From: Methanomassiliicoccales archaeon
GTDB lineage: Archaea > Thermoplasmatota > Thermoplasmata > SG8-5
Length of the DNA: 18,791 nucleotides
NCBI GenBank assembly: GCA_030636255.1
Contig: DAOVXH010000011.1
Coordinates: 1-18,791, forward strand
Reading direction: 5' to 3'
Both the position numbers and the translations under genes were made by a program. The notes under the pieces were generated by a model. The model saw only the letters and a program-made list of their open reading frames with translations, was not told where the DNA came from and searched no databases. Position 1 is the first letter of the stretch. Every line of letters begins with the position of its first letter. This document shows positions 1 through 9,322 of this stretch, piece by piece.

Positions 1-3000
1 ATCCGTCCAACCCAGTGCCTTTATTCGTGCCTGCAGTAATAACTGATGAATTTGAGTTGATTGATGCTGGAGTCTATGATGTAGACTATTCCATTACCAT
101 CAACAGCGGAGGAACATTGAGGATTGTGAACACTACATTGAACTTTCTTCAGGATGCCAGTACAGATTATTCCATAAATGTAAATGCCGATGGAATTCTG
201 ATAATGGAGAATTCCACAATTACAACCGCAGCAACCGAGCTTGTTGCTTGGGATCCAGTATTCTCCATGAACCTGGACCAGGCCAACTTGACAATGACCA
301 GGAATTCTGCCTTGGCATTCCCTGGATGGCTGAATGTTACAGATACAAGGGCCTACATTAATGATTCATGGATAACCAGTGTGTACCCAGAGGATATGGT
401 ATACACAGAATGGGCATCAAACTTCCCCACATTCATCAATGCTGTGGACGAGGAATGGTGGACTGCATCCCCCTATGATATCAATTTAGTGAACCATGAT
501 GACTTGAATGATGCTCCAATCATGAGCTTCACAGACTGTGAGAATGTAACAATCGCAGATTCAAGAATTGATGAGCTTTATGAAGATGAGAATTTAATAC
601 AGCCAGTTGCTTTTGACGTTCACTTTTTACCTTCGGCAGCGGCCACGTCACCTGCCCCCGCAGGGGATGTTGAAGATATAACCACATACAATCTAACATA
701 CATGGAAGTTTGGGCTGGTCTAAGTGCTCAAACCCTTGAAGTTTATTCATTTGACACTACTGGGTATGATGATGTAAATTACCAAGTTAATTCTGTCCAG
801 GTTCATACCTTTTACAACACTTCATTCAATGGTGTCTCAGGATATAACGGAACAGACTACTTAGAATGGCGCCTGGATAGTGGAATTTACGCAGATTTAT
901 TTTTACTTGAAAATAACATCCAAATGGCTGAAAATCTATCTGTACCATTGGCACCCACTCCGTCAATATCGGATATAGAAACATTGGATCTTAGATTCAT
1001 AAATACAGATCCCAATGCAGCTGGTACTGTATTCTATGATTTGATTGAACTTATAGTAAATCTTCAAATTGTGTATTCCTCATACCCAACCCAGATAATG
1101 GTTGACAATACAAATATGAGCATTATAAACAGTTATGTTGGAGTTGACTGGCTTTCATCTGAAAGTGATTTCTCATTCCACAATTCCTTCAATCTAACTG
1201 GAAACTCAAATATGTATCTATACAATATGTCATACTCCGAGGATGAGGGTGGATTAACTGGTCTTGAGGACTTTGCTGAGATTCCAGATTGGGATACACG
1301 CTATGAGATTTACTCACCATTCCTGGTAGAAGCTGGTAGCCAGATATACAATTACAAGTGGCTGGGTGCCCAGGTGGTTGACAAGTACGGAATGGCAGTC
1401 GAGGGCGCTTACTTCAACAGCACATTCGACTACGCAAACCCGGACGTGGTCAACATAACAAGTGATATCAATGATCTCAGTGACGCGGACACGAACTACT
1501 CCAAGGAGAGAATCATAGCATACATGGAGAGGATGTACGGCGTTGATGAAACAAACTTCAATATCACTGGCAGTGACGGAAAGGTAATGATTCCACTATT
1601 GACTGAGTATATTAATGCGTCATGCTATCCAAACGGAGACCATGTTGGAAATTATCACATTGATGTGAACTACACCGACACCACTGATTATTATGCATAC
1701 ATAACAGGCGACTTCACACCATACCCGAACAATTTGCCAGAGGATAATCTTATTGTGCGCGACCTACAGCTTTCAGACCTGGAATTGCCAAGACCTTTCG
1801 GTTCACCTGGATTGATAGTTCGTGATTCTGAGATTGTTGACATGGACGGCGGCGAGGAAGGCTCTACCCTTTCAATTGCTGACTTTATCATTGTGGAGGA
1901 TTCTGGTCAACTGACGCTTTCAAACTATGATTTCCTAATGACCTATTCTGGCGGTGCTCCATTCGAGATAATTGTCAGGAACAACGGAGAACTGACAATG
2001 AACTCAGTTAATATGGAAACACTGAACAATTATCCAATCACCATAACTGTTGAGGACAATGGTGTGCTTACACTGACAGATACAGTCTTGGAATCCAATA
2101 TTGATATCAAGGCATTTGACAGCACAGAAATAACATTCAACAGAACTGATATTGGCGGTAGCTTCGAAATAATGGGTTTTGCAGACGTCACACTCTGGGC
2201 CTGGGACACCGAGTTCAGCAATGGCCTGTATGATATTTATGGAACTTCAAAAGCATATCTGGTTGGTTGCAGTTCGCCATTATCTCCAAACTTCAGAATT
2301 TACCCTGCTGATGATGCAGAGGTTTGGATTTACAGATGGATGGACGTGACAGTCTATGACGGCATGGACCCGAAAAACTCTCTGGAAGATGTGCATGTCT
2401 GGATTAATAATACAAACCCAGAAGCAGGAACTGGCTGGGACAGATACGGAATGACTGATGCAGAAGGAAATTACAGAACTACTGGTCTAAGCAATTATCT
2501 ACACTATGATGATGCAACAGGCCAGGTACAGAATACAGCATACAATGCATACAGCCTGGAGTCACAATACGTGGGCACACTGGCCCATTATGATACAACC
2601 GGTATTGGACTTGCCTCATATCCATCAATGACATTAACAAATGCTGTTGAGGAAAGGGATGTAATCCTGGAAAATGTACTTCCAGATTTGGACCCACCAC
2701 TGACTGTAGAACCTACTGGAGCAAACGATACTATTGGCCGTGGTGATATAGTCTGGATAAACACTACAATATCCAATCTTGGTGACGCAACAGCTGAGAA
2801 TATCTATGTCTGGATAAATGACACCTTTGAGGGTGATATTGATATAATCTATGAAGAAGAAATAGAAATATTAATGCCTGGAGATGAATGGCCAATATCC
2901 TTCCAATATGCCTGGAGTACCGTTGATATGTTGGGAGACCACAATGTAACAGTTATGGTTGACCCAATGGATTATATTCCAGAGCAGGAAGAGGACAATA

Positions 3001-5378
3001 ATTTCAATTATTCATTGATATCAATTATACCACAGGCAGACCTGGCAATTCAGTACAATTATGATATTTCATTCTCACAAACATATCCACTTATTGACAC
3101 AGACTTTGATATTATGGCAAATGTCTGGAACCTTGGTGATATCGATGCAACTGATGTTGTTGTTTCATTCTATGAGATTTCAACAGGAACAAATATTCTG
3201 CTGGGCAATGATACCATAGATGAGATTCCAGAAGATTCAAGCACACCAGGAGTGGCAAGCATAACTGTGAACTTTGACGTCAATGGCACATACAGAATAT
3301 TAGCCATAATTGATGAAGCAAATGTAATTTCAGAGGTGGATGAGACAAATAACAATAATAGCATGTGGCCAAGAACCCTGAGAGTCTGGGAATATGCTGG
3401 ACTCAATATTGACCTGCTGGATATCCTCATTGGAAACAATCCAGTGGAATATGGCATGGGCGGCGGCATAACAGTTGACGAATGCTTTAATCGCACAGAA
3501 GTCACCCTGAGGGCAAGGGTCTGGAACACTGGAGAATTATTTGCAAGCAATGTTGTTGTAGAGTTCTGGGACGGCTCCCAATCTATAGGAAGATCATCAA
3601 CTGTATCAACCATCAATAGCGACGGATACGATTATTTGATGTTTACCTGGATTGCAACATCCGATGACCTGGAAGAGGACCACAATATAAGGGCAATCGC
3701 CTATGGAACAGCACTTCAAAGCAATGAGGCCACACAGAGTCTTACAGTCTATGATGATAGGCCAGACCTGACACTGATAAACACAACCGTGGAGAATAAC
3801 CCGGATACGCTCATAGACGGCAATGACTTCGGAGTTAATGTCACTCTGAGCAATACTGGCCTAAGCCCAGCATACGGTATCAACATAGAGGTTTACACAA
3901 ATGAGAGCCAATGGTGGGACACAACACTGGTCCATAACATGGGAATGACAGATCAGTACATTGGCAGGCTTGGAAACACAACTGTTGATTTCCTGGCAAA
4001 TGGCAATACAGTAACTGTTACAATACCATGCTCAAGTATCAATGAGGGTGTTTATGGCCTGTTTATATTTGTTGATTCAGAGCTCAATACAACCGATGAG
4101 GTGAGATACGATTCAATAGATTATGACCTGTGCGGGGATATTGAGGAGACCAATGAGCAGAACAATAATGGCACATTGCTGGTAGAAGTTGTGATACCTA
4201 ACCTAATGGTGAGACTTGTTACTCCGGCATTGGGAGACAATGTCTGGGTATCTGGTGAAACAAACGATATCCTTGTGACTGGTAATGTTGTAAGGGTTGA
4301 CAATGAAAATATCGGTGTTGCCGGAATCGAGATTGAAATCTACATAGGTTATGGTGACCCAATAATTGTTGAGTCAGGCCAGGGCGGTCTTTTCTCCATT
4401 GGAATCACTGCACCAACTGAAGCAGATAATTACACTGTCACAGTATCTGGTGATGATGTTGTAAGCGGAACTGCCTGGTATGTTATTGAAGGGCCAGGAA
4501 TGAACCTGATGCTATGGGTTATTATCTTCGTTCTGGTAATTGTCGGAGTAATCGGAGGAATAACAGCTTACCTTTACTTTGTTGGACTCGGAAAGACAGT
4601 GCAGTGCGGCGAGTGTGGTGCATTCATACCAGAGGGCGCCAAGAAGTGTCCGAAATGTAATGTCGAGTTCGAAGAGGAAGTTGCCAAGTGCAGTATTTGT
4701 GGCGCTTGGGTACCAATTGATGTGAAGAACTGCCCAGAGTGTAAGACCGAATTCACTGTGGGAACCGAGGACCTTGATGACTACGAGGCAAAGATGAAGC
4801 GCCAGTACGATGACATTGTCAGGAAGTTCAAAGACGAGGCAAAGGGAGAACTTGGAGCTGAGTTCACAGAGACAGAGTTCCAGGCCTGGTGGGCCACACA
4901 AGCAACCTTCGTGACCTTTGACCAGTGGCTTCAGGAAGAGGAAGAAATGAAGCGCATGGGCTCCAAACCATGTCACAGCTGCGGAACAGAGAACAGTGTC
5001 ACTGCCAAGATATGCCACAAGTGCGGAACCGTAATGGAGGCTGGTGAAGAAGATCCAACGCCAAAACCAAAGGGTAAGGCACCTGCCGAAGCACCAAAGG
5101 AGGCTCCAAAATCCGCCGAGGTTGCAGCAGCACCAGTACCGGTAGAAAAGGCAGCTGAACCATCAGGAGAAAAGAAGTCCTGTCCATCCTGTGGAATGGA
5201 AGTTGGCGCACACGAGAAGGTCTGCCCAATATGTAGCTTTGACTTCGAGAAACCACCAGCTGGTGGTGATGAACCTCCTGCAACTCCGCCATCTGGAGGA
5301 GATACGGCAGCACCTGTGAAGAGGGTCGTGAAGAAGCCAGTCAAAAGAGTTGTCAAGAGACCTGTACAAAAGGAATAA
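1..5378 (+). CDS. Giant CARDB-domain surface protein with C-terminal TM helix and cytosolic zinc ribbons (5'-truncated)
   Basis: The frame is open to the window edge (codons in phase with base 3) and no signal peptide is visible, so the true start lies upstream. The GTG at 15 is only the first possible start codon. The visible part is about 1,790 residues. In order it has a beta-helix-like region (about 60-1300) of short strands with many N-x-S/T sequons, an Ig/carboxypeptidase-regulatory-like module (about 1350-1700), a second beta-helix-like stretch (about 1815-2330), a second such module (about 2340-2640), four CARDB-like beta-sandwiches (about 2685-3030, 3030-3390, 3395-3755, 3756-4195) with typical PDL/NxG and DExNN motifs, and one more Ig-like domain (about 4195-4495). 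A single hydrophobic helix follows (about 4500-4590), then four CxxC...CxxC zinc ribbons (about 4606-4660, 4690-4745, 4972-5025, 5179-5235) separated by a charged helical segment and a Pro/Ala/Lys linker. The end is strongly basic. Inferred topology is a large extracellular part with a cytosolic tail. The role is probably adhesion or surface scaffolding; partners are unknown. Confidence 0.85.
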   Translation, partial: PSNPVPLFVPAVITDEFELIDAGVYDVDYSITINSGGTLRIVNTTLNFLQDASTDYSINVNADGILIMENSTITTAATELVAWDPVFSMNLDQANLTMTRNSALAFPGWLNVTDTRAYINDSWITSVYPEDMVYTEWASNFPTFINAVDEEWWTASPYDINLVNHDDLNDAPIMSFTDCENVTIADSRIDELYEDENLIQPVAFDVHFLPSAAATSPAPAGDVEDITTYNLTYMEVWAGLSAQTLEVYSFDTTGYDDVNYQVNSVQVHTFYNTSFNGVSGYNGTDYLEWRLDSGIYADLFLLENNIQMAENLSVPLAPTPSISDIETLDLRFINTDPNAAGTVFYDLIELIVNLQIVYSSYPTQIMVDNTNMSIINSYVGVDWLSSESDFSFHNSFNLTGNSNMYLYNMSYSEDEGGLTGLEDFAEIPDWDTRYEIYSPFLVEAGSQIYNYKWLGAQVVDKYGMAVEGAYFNSTFDYANPDVVNITSDINDLSDADTNYSKERIIAYMERMYGVDETNFNITGSDGKVMIPLLTEYINASCYPNGDHVGNYHIDVNYTDTTDYYAYITGDFTPYPNNLPEDNLIVRDLQLSDLELPRPFGSPGLIVRDSEIVDMDGGEEGSTLSIADFIIVEDSGQLTLSNYDFLMTYSGGAPFEIIVRNNGELTMNSVNMETLNNYPITITVEDNGVLTLTDTVLESNIDIKAFDSTEITFNRTDIGGSFEIMGFADVTLWAWDTEFSNGLYDIYGTSKAYLVGCSSPLSPNFRIYPADDAEVWIYRWMDVTVYDGMDPKNSLEDVHVWINNTNPEAGTGWDRYGMTDAEGNYRTTGLSNYLHYDDATGQVQNTAYNAYSLESQYVGTLAHYDTTGIGLASYPSMTLTNAVEERDVILENVLPDLDPPLTVEPTGANDTIGRGDIVWINTTISNLGDATAENIYVWINDTFEGDIDIIYEEEIEILMPGDEWPISFQYAWSTVDMLGDHNVTVMVDPMDYIPEQEEDNNFNYSLISIIPQADLAIQYNYDISFSQTYPLIDTDFDIMANVWNLGDIDATDVVVSFYEISTGTNILLGNDTIDEIPEDSSTPGVASITVNFDVNGTYRILAIIDEANVISEVDETNNNNSMWPRTLRVWEYAGLNIDLLDILIGNNPVEYGMGGGITVDECFNRTEVTLRARVWNTGELFASNVVVEFWDGSQSIGRSSTVSTINSDGYDYLMFTWIATSDDLEEDHNIRAIAYGTALQSNEATQSLTVYDDRPDLTLINTTVENNPDTLIDGNDFGVNVTLSNTGLSPAYGINIEVYTNESQWWDTTLVHNMGMTDQYIGRLGNTTVDFLANGNTVTVTIPCSSINEGVYGLFIFVDSELNTTDEVRYDSIDYDLCGDIEETNEQNNNGTLLVEVVIPNLMVRLVTPALGDNVWVSGETNDILVTGNVVRVDNENIGVAGIEIEIYIGYGDPIIVESGQGGLFSIGITAPTEADNYTVTVSGDDVVSGTAWYVIEGPGMNLMLWVIIFVLVIVGVIGGITAYLYFVGLGKTVQCGECGAFIPEGAKKCPKCNVEFEEEVAKCSICGAWVPIDVKNCPECKTEFTVGTEDLDDYEAKMKRQYDDIVRKFKDEAKGELGAEFTETEFQAWWATQATFVTFDQWLQEEEEMKRMGSKPCHSCGTENSVTAKICHKCGTVMEAGEEDPTPKPKGKAPAEAPKEAPKSAEVAAAPVPVEKAAEPSGEKKSCPSCGMEVGAHEKVCPICSFDFEKPPAGGDEPPATPPSGGDTAAPVKRVVKKPVKRVVKRPVQKE

Positions 5379-5388
5379 ATCAAATAAT

Positions 5389-5410
5389 GGGGTTGGATAA
5401 ATCCAACCCC
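5389..5410. terminator. Hairpin between convergent genes, probable bidirectional terminator
   Basis: There is a perfect 10-bp inverted repeat, GGGGTTGGAT at 5389-5398 and ATCCAACCCC at 5401-5410, closed by a very short loop (realistically 9 bp with a 4-base loop). It starts 11 bases after the stop of the giant surface protein and lies 88 bases beyond the stop of the opposite-strand ATPase gene. AT-rich sequence with T runs follows on the + strand (5411-5445), and the other side is also AT-rich. Position and shape suggest a shared terminator. Archaeal termination needs T tracts more than hairpins, so the hairpin may instead protect mRNA 3' ends. Confidence 0.6.
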
Positions 5411-5497
5411 ACCTATTAAATTTTCAATTTAATTTTGAGTTTACCAATTGCCTAGATAAAATAATCGAATATTGTATACAAGTTTATTCAGAATTAG

Positions 5498-7219
5498 TTA
5501 CTCAGCATTTTCTGCTTCGTAGTCAGTAACTTCCTGCATGACCTTCTCGGGTTCATTATAATAACTGGACACATATCTGGCAACATTCTTGTAACTGACC
5601 TTGTTCAGCCGGAGATAGGTAAGTAATCTTGTTCTGGCCTTGACCTCACGCATCATTTCTCTCTGGCTCCAGCCCTTTGCCATTGCTATCTGTTCGTAGA
5701 TATAGCTGTGACCACTGTAATTGAATGTATCATCTGCAGGATTCCATATGTAAACCGCATTTGTGATAAGCTCATTTGTTTCCGGATCAATTCCAACAAT
5801 TTCAGTAAGTGATTTGACGCGCCTGGTCATCTGTGTGCCAACCTTCACCTGTGCCTGTATAAGCACCAGGTTAAGAGCTCCGATAAGGGCCCTTGGAACC
5901 TCAATTGGGGGCTGTTCCATCCTGTGAACCATTGCCTGGACACTCTCTGCGTGGAAAGTCGTGTAAGCACTCTTTCCTGTTGCCATGGCCTGGAAAACCA
6001 CATAGGCCTCTGAACCTCTTACCTCACCGATCATCATGTATTGTGGGCGCTGTCTTAGAGCCGCCGTGAGAAGTTCGAACATATCAATCTCTCCGGCAGA
6101 TTTTCCAGTGGCATCCTGACCTCCGAAACCGGATCTGGTCAATAGCGGCACCCAATTTTCATGTGGAAGATTTAATTCTCTGGTATCCTCAATGCTGACA
6201 ATCTTCATCTGGGGCGGAATGAATAGCAGTACCGCATTGAGAGTGGTGGTCTTACCACTTGCAGTACCTCCGCATACCAGAATAGACTTTCCATTCTCAA
6301 TACAAAGCCAGAGATATGCCATCATATCCAGGGACATTGTCTTGAACCTTATCATGTCCAAAGGTGTAAACGGGTTTTCTCTGAAACGTCTAATGGTGAA
6401 AGATGAGCCTCTCTTTGTAACATGAGTTCCCAGTGTGGCTTGCAATCTTGAACCGTCTGGAATAGTTGCATCCAACATTGGTTCTGCCACTGAAATGTGC
6501 TTGCCGCAACGCTGAGCCAGCCATACTACAAAGCCATCAAGCTCGACAGATGTTGTGAATCTTAAATTGGATTGAATAGAACCATATTTTCTGTGAAACA
6601 CATAGAGTGGAACATTCATACCGTCACAGGATAAATCCTCAACCTGGACATCTATCATGGTGGCATCTATTGCACCATATCTCATGAAGTCCCTCAGGAT
6701 ATAGTACATGACCCTTTCCTTGGATATGGGATTGAGCAGTACACCTATCTCGCTCAGGAGACTGTCTGCTCCCTTTCTGAGGTACTCTTCCTTCTCTTCT
6801 TCTGTTGCGTCCTCAAGGTATTCCAGAGAGTCAACCATGGTATCCTTCAGCACCTCCAGAATGTCCTCCTCTTCCTCAGTGAGCTTGGGCTCTATGACCT
6901 CATACATATAGTCATTAGCAATATTGTCATATTTGATTCTGATATAGGAATAACCGTCAATAACTGTATCAATCTCTATTTCCTGAATATGCTTCTCAAC
7001 TATTTTTGGTATGGTGGTGACCCCTTCCAGTATTGACTTCTGTTCATCCTGGGAACCCTTTGGAGCAGCTATTTTTATCTGCTTCTTGCCTTTGAGCTTG
7101 TTCATGTATGATTTTTTCAGGTTATCCAAGAAGCCTGGTCCCTTTGTAACATCAACTTCGGAGATGGCTTCATCGTCTTCCTGCAAAACCGCCTGTTCCT
7201 CTACAACCTCATCAGCCAT
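5498..7219 (-). CDS. Type II/IV secretion system ATPase B (GspE/FlaI/TadA family)
   Basis: This is a cytosolic hexameric motor ATPase that should drive assembly or retraction of the pilus or secretion apparatus encoded by this operon. In 575-residue numbering (from the GTG at 7225), Walker A GGTASGKT is at 319-326, the Asp box SIEDTREL at 344-351, Walker B region MIGEVRG at 398-404 and the His box TTFHAES at 422-428. Arginine-rich motifs such as TIRRFRENPF come before Walker A. The N-terminal about 170 residues are acidic and helical, as in archaeal family members. I chose the ATG at 7219 (573 aa) over the GTG at 7225 because GAGGTGA sits six bases upstream of the ATG; that Shine-Dalgarno overlaps the stop of the preceding platform gene (7231-7233), so coupling is likely. 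It is the last gene of the operon and a clear paralogue of ATPase A, sharing for example LPHENW, ALRQRP, GEVRG and FQAMATG. Confidence 0.93.
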   Translation of the reverse strand: MADEVVEEQAVLQEDDEAISEVDVTKGPGFLDNLKKSYMNKLKGKKQIKIAAPKGSQDEQKSILEGVTTIPKIVEKHIQEIEIDTVIDGYSYIRIKYDNIANDYMYEVIEPKLTEEEEDILEVLKDTMVDSLEYLEDATEEEKEEYLRKGADSLLSEIGVLLNPISKERVMYYILRDFMRYGAIDATMIDVQVEDLSCDGMNVPLYVFHRKYGSIQSNLRFTTSVELDGFVVWLAQRCGKHISVAEPMLDATIPDGSRLQATLGTHVTKRGSSFTIRRFRENPFTPLDMIRFKTMSLDMMAYLWLCIENGKSILVCGGTASGKTTTLNAVLLFIPPQMKIVSIEDTRELNLPHENWVPLLTRSGFGGQDATGKSAGEIDMFELLTAALRQRPQYMMIGEVRGSEAYVVFQAMATGKSAYTTFHAESVQAMVHRMEQPPIEVPRALIGALNLVLIQAQVKVGTQMTRRVKSLTEIVGIDPETNELITNAVYIWNPADDTFNYSGHSYIYEQIAMAKGWSQREMMREVKARTRLLTYLRLNKVSYKNVARYVSSYYNEPEKVMQEVTDYEAENAE

Positions 7220-7230
7220 TTTCACTCACC

Positions 7231-8304
7231 TCAAACAAATGTCATTATTAAAAAGCCCAAAGCAAGCAAAATCACGCTATGCTTCATACCATTCGCTATA
7301 CTACCATTCTGAAGAACCCCAGCCATTATCCCGTCACCTATGGCGTGCACCATGGATGCCAGGAAGAAAGATATCTGAATCATAGGGATGGCACTAACAT
7401 CAAGTGACGCACCGCCAACACCGCCAGATATGCCTGCTTCCTCTGCTGCCAGGGCAACATTGGTTCCAGCAATCCTGATCTTTGGAAGGAAAGTGAGATT
7501 AAGAATAATGATTGTGACCAAAAACACAAAGAATGAAATGTAAATAACAGCCAGATATGTGCTCATCTGAATCTCACGCTCTGCCTGAGAAAGTTGTTCC
7601 TCTTTCGTATCGTGGGCAACCATTGTAAGCACATCGGCAACACTGCCGCCAGCATCACTAGCCTTTACCACAATTGTAACCACTCTTTTAACAAGAGGCG
7701 TGTCAATCCTCTCTGCAAATAGCCTGAGTGTCTCGCTTGCTGGCACACCCCATTCTATCTGGGCAGCCATTTTCTTGATTTCCGGAGTAAGACTACCATA
7801 TCTGCCAGATGATGCAACCACAATTGCATCTGCCAGAGTCATACCGAACCTTCCGGCCTCTGCAACATCTCTCAGGAAATCAGGAAGTCTCTTTTCAATA
7901 GCCTCGATATCTGCCTGTTTCTTGGAGGCGTAAAATGCATATGGACCAATCATGAACCCAATACCTATGAAAAGGAGATTTAGAAATCGTTGTAACGGAG
8001 TTTGACCTTGATCGGGAATTCCATCCCCATCACTATCATAACCATCGAAAACATCTCTATTATCAATTATTCCATCCTCATTGGTGTCCTCACCATATGG
8101 GTCCAGTTCATCAATCACACCATCTTCATTGAAATCCGTGTGGAGAAGTGGAACCATTGACCAGTCAAGCTGTTCTGTATAATTCAGCATGGCGAAAATC
8201 ATGAACACGGCAAAAATCACTGCGCTTATGACAAGAATAAGTCTAGTATAATCGCGATTTTTGGCCATTACGACCTTTTTCATTTCGTCCTTCGTCATTG
8301 CCAT
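7231..8304 (-). CDS. Type II secretion system F-domain platform protein (TadC-like) with calcium-loop repeats
   Basis: This is an inner-membrane platform subunit expected to sit under the filament and contact the ATPases. At 357 residues it has TM1 (about 21-41), an external loop (42-106), TM2 (about 107-124), a cytosolic T2SSF helical domain (about 135-245, with the typical LPDFLRDVAEAGRFGMTLADA start and a KASDAGGSVADVL segment), TM3 (about 249-271) and one or two further hydrophobic helices near 305-357. The odd feature is in the external loop. Residues 57-98 contain three DxNxDGxxD / DxDxDGxxD calcium-binding loops of the dockerin, EF-hand or thrombospondin type 3 kind. The ATG at 8304 is 4 bases after the upstream gene's stop (8309-8311). 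A second Met two codons later is a possible alternative start. Having two single-F-domain proteins side by side resembles the bacterial TadB/TadC pair rather than the longer archaeal FlaJ. Confidence 0.9.
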   Translation of the reverse strand: MAMTKDEMKKVVMAKNRDYTRLILVISAVIFAVFMIFAMLNYTEQLDWSMVPLLHTDFNEDGVIDELDPYGEDTNEDGIIDNRDVFDGYDSDGDGIPDQGQTPLQRFLNLLFIGIGFMIGPYAFYASKKQADIEAIEKRLPDFLRDVAEAGRFGMTLADAIVVASSGRYGSLTPEIKKMAAQIEWGVPASETLRLFAERIDTPLVKRVVTIVVKASDAGGSVADVLTMVAHDTKEEQLSQAEREIQMSTYLAVIYISFFVFLVTIIILNLTFLPKIRIAGTNVALAAEEAGISGGVGGASLDVSAIPMIQISFFLASMVHAIGDGIMAGVLQNGSIANGMKHSVILLALGFLIMTFV

Positions 8305-8308
8305 ATTA

Positions 8309-9322
8309 TCATTCCTGACTTATATTCCACACCACAAAGATGAAACCGAACTGGGAAAGTGGTATCATTAGTCCTACCACAAGGAACAGTATCATCATGG
8401 TATTATCTGCATTTCCACCAATGATGGCCATAATAGCCAATATGACCACAAGAAACAATGGAAAAGCAACCACAACAGTGACGTAACTCTCACCCATCAT
8501 GGACAGTGTCTCCATGGTCATCTTGAGGTCTAGTTTATTCTCTTTCTCATATTGCTCTGCCTTCATAAGGAAATATGGTTTTAGCTGACCACCAGATGTT
8601 GAGGTAGTGACCACTCCCTGAAGGAAATCCTGAAATTTCTGGGACGGTGAACGCAATGAACCTCTCTTGATGGCTGTCAAAATATCAATGCCAAGAAGTT
8701 CGGTATCTCTTGTAATCCATTCTGCTTCTTTCTGAATCTCGCCATACACTGGCTGTCTTGAAAGTTCCTTGAATATGGTATCAACCGGAACATTTGCAGA
8801 CGCCATTGCAGAAATGAAACTCATTGACGATGAAATTCTCTTGTCAATATTACGGCCTCTGGACTTGGCCTTGCTGCGTGGAGAGCCTTTCATAACTACC
8901 ATTGCCATAATCGGTAATCCTATAGGCATTGCAACTGCAAGCATAATGCCAATCATCATCATGTCAAGGAGCATAGTAAGCACAAGAGCCATTACAATTC
9001 CTGCAACAGTTCCTACAATGGCAAGAATCAATGCAGTCATGTAAATGACGGCCATATATTCCTCTGGCCTTATTTTCATGTGAGCTTTCAGGAGATTTTC
9101 CTCAAGCTCCTGATCCTCTTCATACTTCTGCTTGACATAGCCACCCATAATTCTCCAGCTTAATTCCTGGAATGAAGTTAATTTGATATATTCTGGAACT
9201 GCCCCCTTGGGAAGCCTGATAAGATGTGGTCCCTGGTAAACCTCTTCCTTGGTGGTCTTGGTCTTCAGGTGGCGGTCCTTGGTCTCCAGCTTTGCGAATG
9301 CATCCTGTGTTTCATGTGCCAA
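8309..9322 (-). CDS. Type II secretion system F-domain platform protein (TadB-like)
   Basis: This is a polytopic membrane platform subunit of the pilus/secretion machine, 337 residues long. It has a charged cytosolic N-terminus (1-88), two adjacent hydrophobic segments (about 90-116 and 118-145), a cytosolic T2SSF domain (about 155-270, including ISSSMSFISAMASANVPVDT and the STSGGQLKPYF segment) and two C-terminal hydrophobic helices (about 279-301 and 308-332). The start is a TTG at 9322, supported by GGAGG eight bases upstream (AAGGAGGTTTTAGCT before TTG). The gene overlaps the end of ATPase A by 11 bases, so the two are probably translationally coupled. It differs from the next platform gene in lacking the calcium-loop insertion and in having a longer hydrophilic N-terminus. 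Together the two probably form a heteromeric platform, as inferred for TadB/TadC. Confidence 0.9.
   Translation of the reverse strand: MAHETQDAFAKLETKDRHLKTKTTKEEVYQGPHLIRLPKGAVPEYIKLTSFQELSWRIMGGYVKQKYEEDQELEENLLKAHMKIRPEEYMAVIYMTALILAIVGTVAGIVMALVLTMLLDMMMIGIMLAVAMPIGLPIMAMVVMKGSPRSKAKSRGRNIDKRISSSMSFISAMASANVPVDTIFKELSRQPVYGEIQKEAEWITRDTELLGIDILTAIKRGSLRSPSQKFQDFLQGVVTTSTSGGQLKPYFLMKAEQYEKENKLDLKMTMETLSMMGESYVTVVVAFPLFLVVILAIMAIIGGNADNTMMILFLVVGLMIPLSQFGFIFVVWNISQE

Noticed and set aside
3170..3616. A 148-codon minus-strand frame inside the CARDB region.
   Set aside because: It is a shadow of the CARDB coding frame; the product is Ser/Thr/Val-rich with no recognisable domain.
4973..5383. 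Long open frames on the minus strand opposite the C-terminal part of the giant surface protein.
   Set aside because: The + strand frame has clear zinc ribbons and continuous coding character; the antisense frames give low-complexity products and have no promoter or ribosome binding site.
5472..5481. Perfect 10-bp palindrome TTGTATACAA just past the ATPase B stop.
   Set aside because: It is short and AT-rich, in an AT-rich spacer between convergent genes, and is expected by chance; no promoter role fits there.
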